Source: JAWXUU01 sp044426045
GTDB lineage: Bacteria; Bacillota; Clostridia; Christensenellales; CAMQZB01
Direction of reading: 5' to 3'
DNA length: 15,575 nt
NCBI GenBank assembly: GCA_044426045.1
Contig: JAWXUX010000024.1
Coordinates: 1 to 15,575 of the forward strand
The notes beneath the pieces were generated by a model. That model worked only from the letters and a program-made list of their open reading frames with translations. It did not search any database and had not been told where the DNA came from. Numbering within the stretch: the first letter of the stretch is position 1; every line of letters begins with the position of its first letter. Below are positions 6,938-12,713 of the stretch, in pieces. The position numbers and the translations under genes were made by a program.

Positions 6938-7609
6938 TTAAAAAATTAAAGCTAAGATTATCCCAATTGCAAAGCATGCAGACATGGTGATTGCAGACAA
7001 GATGCATGGGATGAGCAATGTATAAAAGAATGGGGGGCGTCTTGTGATTTTTTCGCATGGAATTTCTGTGTTTGCGCAATGTGAAAAATAACTGATTAAT
7101 ATTTGCCTTTGTGATTTTAATTTTTCTAGTGATGTAAACGAGTGTATTTTTTGCTTAAAAACAAGAGTTGCATCAGAAAATATATTAATGTATTGTGTTC
7201 CAACGTTGATTTGCTCAGTGAGGTTTTTGAAGTGAAAACTAGTAGTGAGATAGTTATTCTCCATGCCACTACCTATGCTGTCAACTAAATCTAAAGAGAG
7301 GTTATATGCAGAGAATGTTTTTACTGCAATGATTTTATTCTTTTTAACCAACAACTTTAGGTTTTTTGTGAAATGTACATAATAGAATAGCAGTTGAATG
7401 GCATTTACTAAAATAGTAAGTCTGAATAGCTCTGAATTTTCTTGACAATAGAGTGTGATTAAAGAGAATGTGTGATCATTCAATAAATATTCTATAAGAC
7501 CATGGAAGAAGATAGCTGTTGCAGGAAGTGAAACAACAATCATAGTACGAACGAGATGCCCTAAAAATCTTGATTGATTGAACATATAAAAACTAGAACC
7601 AACTTTCAT
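6938..7609 (-). CDS. Three-helix membrane protein with PH-like cytoplasmic domain (paralogue B)
   Basis: 223 residues. The ATG at 7609 has GGAGG 6 bases upstream. Hydrophobic helices lie at about 20-42, 61-80 and 195-222, with a soluble middle domain at about 85-175. The layout is the same as in the 210-residue protein encoded just downstream on the same strand. Shared details are VDSI at 109-112 and QKIHSF at 153-158, each at nearly the same place in both proteins. Overall identity looks low, so the duplication is old or the proteins evolve fast. Its promoter sits in the second copy of the 34-bp repeat. The gap of about 130 bases between the genes contains the sister's own promoter, so each can be transcribed separately. 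No named family is recognised. Confidence 0.65.
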   Translation of the reverse strand: MKVGSSFYMFNQSRFLGHLVRTMIVVSLPATAIFFHGLIEYLLNDHTFSLITLYCQENSELFRLTILVNAIQLLFYYVHFTKNLKLLVKKNKIIAVKTFSAYNLSLDLVDSIGSGMENNYLTTSFHFKNLTEQINVGTQYINIFSDATLVFKQKIHSFTSLEKLKSQRQILISYFSHCANTEIPCEKITRRPPFFYTLLIPCILSAITMSACFAIGIILALIF

Positions 7610-7636
7610 AATAGCCTCCGCGTGTGATATAAAGCT

Positions 7637-7665
7637 AGTTTATCATAATAAGTAATCAATGTCAA
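7637..7665 (-). promoter_or_regulatory. Promoter of membrane protein gene B
   Basis: On the - strand, TTGACA (7660-7665) and TAAACT (7637-7642) are 17 bases apart, and the start codon at 7609 follows 27 bases later. The -10 differs from copy 1 by one base (TAAACT against TAAAAT) at the edge of the repeat. Confidence 0.7.
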
Positions 7666-7672
7666 ATTATTG
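7639..7672. repeat. 34-bp direct repeat, copy 2 (promoter segment)
   Basis: Identical to 6839-6872. Outside the repeat the flanks share little, so the copied or conserved unit is confined to the promoter. Confidence 0.9.
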
Positions 7673-7785
7673 GAAAACAGGTGCTGAGGATAGCTGGAAA
7701 ATTGGCAGTATATTGCAAAATTTTGTAAACAGCTGTGAAATAGACTTTTTTATATACGAAATATACATGTGAATCTTTTAAATAC

Positions 7786-7816
7786 AAAAAAGCACCTCGC
7801 ACGTGGGTGCTTTTTT
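7786..7816. terminator. Bidirectional intrinsic terminator
   Basis: GCACC (7792-7796) pairs with GGTGC (7806-7810) around a 9-base loop, extended by A6 on the left and T6 on the right, so it works on either strand. It would end the - strand transcript of the regulator gene, whose stop is at 7846, before the membrane genes. Bases 7673-7785 show no other feature. Confidence 0.8.
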
Positions 7817-7845
7817 CTTTGCGTACAAAAGTTCACATACAAAAT

Positions 7846-8166
7846 TCATTTAGTAAACAATTTAATAAGCTGATCAATTCTGATGTCGGGATTATAAGTT
7901 TTATAACATTCGAGGGCAGACGAAATGATTTGGATATCTTTTGAGTTCAGAACAATTCCGTTTATTTGGTGGCATTTATCGAGCTCAACGCCCCCAAACC
8001 TACCTTGATATGTAGTAATAGGGTAGTATAACGAAAGCTCGGAAATATCCTGTTTGACAGTTTTAACGCTCACGCCAAAAAAGCTAGCTATATTTGTATA
8101 AATAGCCCGATCAACTTTTGCTAAATAATTAATAATACCAATTTGTCTATCGTGTTTTGTATTCAT
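7846..8166 (-). CDS. Small DeoR/HTH_11-type DNA-binding regulator
   Basis: 106 residues from the ATG at 8166, which has AAAGGG 9 bases upstream. The frame is open to 8277, but those extra 37 residues are hydrophobic, biased and lack a ribosome site, so I do not include them. Residues 6-63 form a winged helix-turn-helix: NIASFFGVSVKTVKQDISEL is the helix-turn-helix with its recognition helix, and TYQGRFGGV is the wing, as at the N-terminus of DeoR and YafY regulators. The remaining 40 residues are too short for a sugar-binding or WYL domain. The gene is divergent from the DUF2589 operon across a 248-base gap, which suggests that it controls that operon and itself. A TATAAT on the - strand at 8266-8271 without a good -35 could be its promoter. 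Confidence 0.8.
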   Translation of the reverse strand: MNTKHDRQIGIINYLAKVDRAIYTNIASFFGVSVKTVKQDISELSLYYPITTYQGRFGGVELDKCHQINGIVLNSKDIQIISSALECYKTYNPDIRIDQLIKLFTK

Positions 8167-8280
8167 TTGTACAATCCCTTTGTTTATATCCAAAAATCCA
8201 CATAAAAGCAAGATTTTCAGAGTGGCTCGTGAAAAATATAAAGAAATAATAAAAGATATAATAAAATTATAGTTCACAAA

Positions 8281-8385
8281 CAGTACCCACGGGGGTTCTC
8301 TTTAGTAATAAAAAAGTAATAAAAAAAATATAAAGTCACCAACATGGGTGCTATTTTCGTTATAAAATGGCATTATGCAATTGCA
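8281..8385. promoter_or_regulatory. Divergent control region with short hairpins and a palindrome
   Basis: This part of the gap between the regulator and the DUF2589 operon holds ACCC-ACGG-GGGT (near 8285-8296), CACC-AACATG-GGTG (8337-8350) and the perfect 10-bp palindrome TGCAATTGCA (8376-8385). TATAAA at 8361-8366 could be a -10 for the operon, although no -35 matches. The palindrome lies just downstream of it, a sensible place for a repressor. All assignments are tentative. Confidence 0.3.
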
Positions 8386-8414
8386 AAAAATAAAAAATAT
8401 GGAGGTAACCATTT

Positions 8415-9293
8415 ATGGGTTATTCAGCAGGCGAAGAACTATCGTCAATGTCTTTTGACAAGATTATCGGGGGAGCACTTGATGCGGTTGTGAAAGCGCA
8501 AAGCAACTCTTCGATAACAACAGTAAACTTTATCAAACAAACGGGCTTCATTTTGGATGAAAAGGGAAACGCGAGCGAGCCAATCTATGTTGAATTCAAA
8601 TATCCAAAGCAAACCGCAAGCTTCCAACCAGCAGTGCCCGAGTATTACACTTTGCAAGTGTCAAATTCAGGCGTTGGCTACAACGAAAGCGACATCGTTG
8701 GCTTTGAAGTTGAAGGCAAAACAATCAGTGCCCAACCAAACATCGACACATTCGGCAAAATTGTTTCAGTTTCATTGAACTCTTCGGAAGGTCTAACAGC
8801 AGGAAAGGTGACAGTGAAACTTGCCGAAGGCGCGGAAGTAACAGAGGAATGCTCAATTCAGTGCGTAAAAATTGAAAAGAAAGAAGCAGTGCCAGCGCAA
8901 TATGATGACATGACACTCAAAGTGCCAATCTTGACAATGTTGCCAATTCCATTCATCAGAATTGCGGAAACAGATATCGAGCTTAACGTGAAAATCAATT
9001 CAATGGAAACGACAAACAGCTCTTCAGAAAACAACAGCGCTGCCAGTGCAAGTGTGACAGCAGGCTACAAAGGGTTTGGCGCAAGCGTGAATGCATCATT
9101 CAACGCTTCGGTATCATCACAAAAGAAAACGAGTGCGACGTCAGAAATCAAAAAAGAATTCTCGCTTGGAATCAAAGTTCATGCCGTTCAAGATGAAATG
9201 CCAGCAGGCATCAGCAGAATTTTGGACATCTTGGAAGAATCAATAGTTCCACAACAAGCCCCAGAAAAAGCTGGAGGAGCTAAAACAGCATGA
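8415..9293 (+). CDS. DUF2589 family protein
   Basis: 292 residues; GGAGGT stands 8 bases before the ATG. The N-terminus (ELSSMSFDKIIGGALDAVVKAQ, about 8-30) and the core LKVPILTMLPIPFIRIAE (168-185) followed by a strand are marks of DUF2589, as is the C-terminal HAVQDEMPAGISRILDILEE segment. Residues about 55-165 are an insertion of beta-rich sequence with a SGVGYNESD motif, similar in style to Gly-rich beta repeats of phage tail and surface proteins; I think it is what makes this member longer than others in the family. A Ser/Asn/Ala-rich stretch (195-240) follows. No signal peptide or membrane helix is seen. The stop overlaps the next start (ATGA). The molecular function of DUF2589 is not known to me. 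It heads a four-gene operon opposite an HTH regulator. Confidence 0.85.
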   Translation: MGYSAGEELSSMSFDKIIGGALDAVVKAQSNSSITTVNFIKQTGFILDEKGNASEPIYVEFKYPKQTASFQPAVPEYYTLQVSNSGVGYNESDIVGFEVEGKTISAQPNIDTFGKIVSVSLNSSEGLTAGKVTVKLAEGAEVTEECSIQCVKIEKKEAVPAQYDDMTLKVPILTMLPIPFIRIAETDIELNVKINSMETTNSSSENNSAASASVTAGYKGFGASVNASFNASVSSQKKTSATSEIKKEFSLGIKVHAVQDEMPAGISRILDILEESIVPQQAPEKAGGAKTA

Positions 9294-10195
9294 CAACCCT
9301 CGCAAAATTTATCGGTGAGATAGTAGACGATATCGGAAAAGCCCGAAGCTATGCAGACTACAGCAGTGCAGTTCTCGCGGAAAAATACTATGCAGACCCT
9401 TTCATAAAGAGTTTGCCAGTTCCGCATTACACCATTGATGAAGTTGAAGTTGAAGTGCCAGTGACCGTTGTCGGTGTGAAATCCAGTGTAGCGAAAAATG
9501 ATGAATTTAAAGAAGAATTCATTGAAAAAATCACAGAAACAATGCCACATGCAGTGTTTCGAAGTTTAAAAACCACTCTTCACAAGCATAACACAGAACT
9601 TGCAAAAAAGCAAGAAGAGCGCCACAAAAGCAAGCGTGACTTCAAAGCTGATGCAAACATAGAAGAATCAACAGCAAATGAAAATGGTGACCATTCATCA
9701 GAAAACGCAGTGCTCAGCGAAGGCGAAAACGCACAAGTTATGTTTGCAGATATGACAATGGAACTCGTGAAACACTATTATGGTATCGCGAAAGATGTAA
9801 CGAAGAAAACCATGTTTGAACTGCAAAAGTTTTTGAATGGTTATAATTTTGAAGTCTTGAAGATATTGGAAGTCAAAGATTTTTATGCCCAAAGACTTTT
9901 TGAAAATTTGAAAGGAAGCATAGCGAGACTAGACAAAGATTTCGGCTCAGACTTTTCAGAAACGGAGATTTCAGAAGTTTGCAACACTGTTTCAAGATGG
10001 ATGTTTTTTGAATTCAAAAAAATCATATCAAAAGACATGGGCGTGCAAATTTCAGTGGAAACATCAAAAATGAACGAGTTTGCAGGATCTCAAGACACAC
10101 TCATGCACATCAAAGTGAAGATGAAAGAACAAGACCTAAGCCTGCTTGTCGAAGACAAAGACGGCGAAGAATTCAGATATCTATCTCTGACATAA
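9290..10195 (+). CDS. Unrecognised DUF2589-operon protein (301 aa)
   Basis: 301 residues, mostly charged and without signal or membrane segments. Near the N-terminus, SLPVPHYTIDEVEVEVPVTV (41-60) parallels the LPIPFIRIAETDIELNVKI core of the DUF2589 protein encoded just upstream: Leu-Pro-x-Pro, then a hydrophobic/acidic pair, then an alternating strand. It may therefore carry a shortened DUF2589-like strand pair and bind the same partner. Residues about 80-150 are hydrophilic with Lys/Glu-rich and Ser/Asn-rich stretches, probably helical then disordered. The C-terminal half (about 155-301) is a mixed alpha-beta region that I cannot place. Its ATG overlaps the DUF2589 stop, so production of the two is coupled, as for subunits of one complex. 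No enzyme motif is seen. Confidence 0.75.
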   Translation: MTTLAKFIGEIVDDIGKARSYADYSSAVLAEKYYADPFIKSLPVPHYTIDEVEVEVPVTVVGVKSSVAKNDEFKEEFIEKITETMPHAVFRSLKTTLHKHNTELAKKQEERHKSKRDFKADANIEESTANENGDHSSENAVLSEGENAQVMFADMTMELVKHYYGIAKDVTKKTMFELQKFLNGYNFEVLKILEVKDFYAQRLFENLKGSIARLDKDFGSDFSETEISEVCNTVSRWMFFEFKKIISKDMGVQISVETSKMNEFAGSQDTLMHIKVKMKEQDLSLLVEDKDGEEFRYLSLT

Positions 10196-10221
10196 CTGAT
10201 ATAAAACGGCAGGAGAAAAAA

Positions 10222-10779
10222 ATGATACTATACCCACTTTTTATAAAAATCAGTGATAAGGTCAGTTCAGTATCCGAGCTCACAACCCACCTTTTGAAAT
10301 CAAGCGGAAGGTTCTATTCAAAATCCAGCGAATTTATCGCAGAGCTAATCAAAATATCCGAAACGAGCAATCTTTATATAACCGCAGACCTAGCACTGTC
10401 GCTTGACAAACTGCTAACGTTCAAAGTGAAAAAAGAAAGCCAGAACGCAGTTCGCTCAAGCTCATCTAAAGAAAAAGATAGATTTGCAGTTGAAGTGCTT
10501 GAAGAAGTTTTGAAAGCAGTCAAAGAATTTCAAGAAAAACCCCGCAAAACGTTTGAAGAGTGTGAGGACATTTGGAGACAAGTGCTCGCAAGGCTACTCG
10601 CAAGAGGCATGCAACGCGAGAGCTTGCCACCAAGTGGTGAAGAAAGGCTAAATCACATAATACAAATAACAAAAGAAGACCCCGAACTATCTCCATACTA
10701 TTCCCACATCATGGGACTTTGTGGCGAAGTGAACGCAAGAGTATTGCTTGATATAACAATGCCCAGCGTGGGACTATAA
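10222..10779 (+). CDS. Unrecognised helical protein of the DUF2589 operon (185 aa)
   Basis: 185 residues; AGGAG is 6 bases before the ATG, and the gene starts 26 bases after the preceding stop. The sequence is largely alpha-helical: an N-terminal part of about 70 residues, a Ser/Lys-rich linker (about 72-88) and a C-terminal part (about 90-180) containing ECEDIWRQVLARLLARGMQRE. There is no signal peptide, transmembrane segment or recognisable catalytic motif. Position and spacing indicate that it is made together with the DUF2589 and 301-residue proteins. I do not recognise the family. Base composition and codon choice match the rest of the operon, so it is a genuine resident gene. Confidence 0.7.
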   Translation: MILYPLFIKISDKVSSVSELTTHLLKSSGRFYSKSSEFIAELIKISETSNLYITADLALSLDKLLTFKVKKESQNAVRSSSSKEKDRFAVEVLEEVLKAVKEFQEKPRKTFEECEDIWRQVLARLLARGMQRESLPPSGEERLNHIIQITKEDPELSPYYSHIMGLCGEVNARVLLDITMPSVGL

Positions 10780-10820
10780 AAACTCGAAAGAAAAAATAAA
10801 AAGGCACTAAAGATAAAATA

Positions 10821-10890
10821 AACAAAATAACAATATAAACAAAATAAACGATATAAACAAAATCGCAAAATAACAATATAACAAAATAAA
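10821..10890 (+). repeat. A-rich imperfect tandem repeats before the DUF6765 gene
   Basis: AACAAAATA-like units begin at 10821, 10838, 10856 and 10880, with intervals of 17, 18 and 24 bases and ACAATATA-type linkers. They fill the leader just before the AAGGAG ribosome site of the next gene. The tract contains no stable pairing, so it could be a translation enhancer or a slippage-prone low-complexity patch. Confidence 0.6.
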
Positions 10891-10905
10891 AAAGGAGAAA
10901 CCAAT

Positions 10906-12033
10906 ATGGATTTTGATTTTCACTATTATGCAACATATTCAGCCGCAAGATTTGCAGGCTACGCCCCAGAACAAGCAAGCAAAATCGCGAAATCGGCACA
11001 ATTTGTCGACGAATTCTCAAAAGGAAATTTCGATGGTGTAATTACTAACCCAAGCTATACGGCATTTGATTTTAAATTGAGTGACTATTTGAAGCAAGGG
11101 ATAATAAATGATACGCAACTCGCGCAAATATGGATGCCGTATCACTTTTTGCCAGCGTTTGCGAATGAGAGAAGCCTAATCATAGGTGACAACAAAGATT
11201 TGAACGGCGATATGAACCGTGAAGACTACAAAATAAAGTTCAGAGCAGACTTGGCAGACATACACCTTAAATGCATAACATTGCCTAATGGCATTTTGTA
11301 TGATGATGTTGTGTCACTACGCGGAGTAGAGGGCAATGATTTGCTTGCAATAGGACTCAAAATGCACGTTCTAGCCGACACATATGCCCACCAAGGGTTT
11401 GTTGGTTACAAGAAAAAAGATGTGAATTGTTTGACTGGTCAAAAAATCATGCTAGGCAAAGGTGAAACGCCATCAAAGGTGTGGGACGCAGCGGGAATAG
11501 GTCACGCGCCATGCGGACACTATCCTGATTATGGATATGCATGGTATCAATATCATCCTGCATGGGCAGATGCGGAAAAGGCATATGTGAACAGGAACAA
11601 TCCTGAAATTTTCGCCTATGCATATATCGCAATGGCAAAGGCAATGAACGCGCACAGGAACGCAAACGTAAGCAATCAATATCAGATTATTTTGACACAA
11701 GATGATATCAAAACGAGATGGCAAGAAATCAAAAACCTACTAACATTGGGAGACGATGATGTAGTAAGCAGAGAAGAAGCAAGTTTGTTCCAAGAAAAAG
11801 AGTGGTGCGAATACACACTAAAAAAAGATGATGAACTAACAGATGCGCAAATTGCCAGCCAAATGAACATTGAAAAAGACAAAAAGGAAATCATGGAATA
11901 TTTTAAAAATCAATCAAATATTGGCGAACTGAGATTTTTCAACGCTGCGGCTAATGCACATAAAAATATGGTGAGTCAAAGAATGAAAGAAAATATAATG
12001 TACAGCCTTGAAGAATTTCCAGAGAGCATGTAA
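10906..12033 (+). CDS. DUF6765 family protein, possible metal-dependent hydrolase fold
   Basis: 375 residues; AGGAG stands 8 bases before the ATG. The N-terminal pattern (DFHYYATYSAARFAGY, then AQFVDE, residues 3-36) is what I associate with DUF6765. Possible metal ligands are His6, Asp35 and His80, the spaced set His154, Asp158 and His162 in HVLADTYAHQGF, and His200/His205. The HxxxDxxxH arrangement in a helical protein recalls zinc-dependent phospholipase C and P1-nuclease-like folds, but this is inference and activity is unproven. The C-terminal third (about 250-375) is helical and charged. There is no signal peptide, so if it is an enzyme it acts in the cytoplasm or is exported by a dedicated machine. 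It is the last gene of the DUF2589 operon, followed by a terminator. Confidence 0.8.
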   Translation: MDFDFHYYATYSAARFAGYAPEQASKIAKSAQFVDEFSKGNFDGVITNPSYTAFDFKLSDYLKQGIINDTQLAQIWMPYHFLPAFANERSLIIGDNKDLNGDMNREDYKIKFRADLADIHLKCITLPNGILYDDVVSLRGVEGNDLLAIGLKMHVLADTYAHQGFVGYKKKDVNCLTGQKIMLGKGETPSKVWDAAGIGHAPCGHYPDYGYAWYQYHPAWADAEKAYVNRNNPEIFAYAYIAMAKAMNAHRNANVSNQYQIILTQDDIKTRWQEIKNLLTLGDDDVVSREEASLFQEKEWCEYTLKKDDELTDAQIASQMNIEKDKKEIMEYFKNQSNIGELRFFNAAANAHKNMVSQRMKENIMYSLEEFPESM

Positions 12034-12051
12034 AAAAAGTAAAAATAATAA

Positions 12052-12060
12052 TGCTACAAT
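12052..12060 (+). promoter_or_regulatory. Possible extended -10 promoter for the GNAT operon
   Basis: TGCTACAAT is an extended -10 (TG-n-TACAAT) just after the DUF6765 stop. No -35 box is visible 17 bases upstream. If used, the transcript would cross the hairpin at 12081-12105, which could then act as an attenuator. Confidence 0.3.
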
Positions 12061-12080
12061 CGGCATGTTGCCAATAAACC

Positions 12081-12105
12081 AAAAAGCGGGGCACCCTCGC
12101 TTTTT
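12081..12105 (+). terminator. Intrinsic terminator after the DUF2589-DUF6765 operon
   Basis: AAAAAGCG (12081-12088) pairs with CGCTTTTT (12098-12105) around a 9-base loop, followed by more T-rich sequence. It separates the DUF6765 gene from the acetyltransferase gene. A second small hairpin GGCA-TGT-TGCC lies at 12062-12072. Confidence 0.75.
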
Positions 12106-12140
12106 GATTTTAACCGTACCCGCAAAACAAGGGAGAAGCG

Positions 12141-12713
12141 ATGAAAAGCGAACTAAAAATTCAAAAACTAAAGAAAAAAGATATCAAAATAGCCAAAAAA
12201 TTCACATCAAACCTAGTCGGCGAAGGGATATACACAAAATCAACCATAAAAAAAGCGATAAAAAGCAAAAAGCACCATTTCCAAATATTGAAGCTAAACG
12301 GCGAATGCGTGGGCTATCACTACTATGCCTTTGCAAAGCAAAAAGATATTCCAAAAATTTTGGGAAACACAAAACCATCCACCGCGTTTGAATCATGCCA
12401 AAGCGATGAAAAGCTAGCAATATTTTGTTCAATCGGAATATTGCCAGAATATCGCAACCGTGGCATATCCGATTTTGCAATCACCGAGGCAATATCCCAC
12501 GCAAAAAGCGAAAATTGCACAATGTTTGTGGCATACGCATGGCAAAAGGGGAACAAAGCCCCCGCAGAAAACCCGCTAAAAAGGCATGGGTTCCAACTTT
12601 TTGAGACAGTGGAAAACGCATGGCAAGATATTGAAAATCTGAAATGCACAGTGTGCGGAAAAGAAAAATGCGAATGCACAGCCAAAATTTTCACTAAAAG
12701 GATAGAAAAATAA
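12141..12713 (+). CDS. GNAT family acetyltransferase with C-terminal Cys cluster
   Basis: 190 residues; AGGGAG is 6 bases before the ATG. The acetyl-CoA-binding motif A is clear at 97-118: the strand SIGILPEY, then RNRGIS (Arg105-x-x-Gly108-x-Ser), then a helix. Motif B is about 125-155, with the AYAWQKGNKAPAENPLKRHGF region ending in the usual GF turn. The last 22 residues add Cys169, Cys172, Cys177 and Cys179 (CxxCxxxxCxC), which may bind a metal or a partner. The substrate cannot be told from sequence. Its stop overlaps the start of the phosphatase gene by one base (TAATG), so expression is coupled to the signalling module. That makes a regulatory or stress-related role more likely than, for instance, drug resistance. 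Confidence 0.85.
   Translation: MKSELKIQKLKKKDIKIAKKFTSNLVGEGIYTKSTIKKAIKSKKHHFQILKLNGECVGYHYYAFAKQKDIPKILGNTKPSTAFESCQSDEKLAIFCSIGILPEYRNRGISDFAITEAISHAKSENCTMFVAYAWQKGNKAPAENPLKRHGFQLFETVENAWQDIENLKCTVCGKEKCECTAKIFTKRIEK

Noticed and set aside
8167..8277. N-terminal extension of the HTH regulator to 143 residues
   Set aside because: The added residues are hydrophobic and biased, no ribosome site precedes the first ATG, and the ATG at 8166 has a good AAAGGG.
10698..11020. Minus-strand frames rich in Phe, Tyr and Ile over the A-rich leader
   Set aside because: They are translations of the A-rich tandem repeats and of the antisense of real genes, and have no start signals.
12008..12391. 127-codon + frame overlapping the GNAT gene
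   Set aside because: It runs through the terminator hairpin and in the wrong frame of a clear GNAT gene, and its Lys/Arg-rich product has no homologue-like features.
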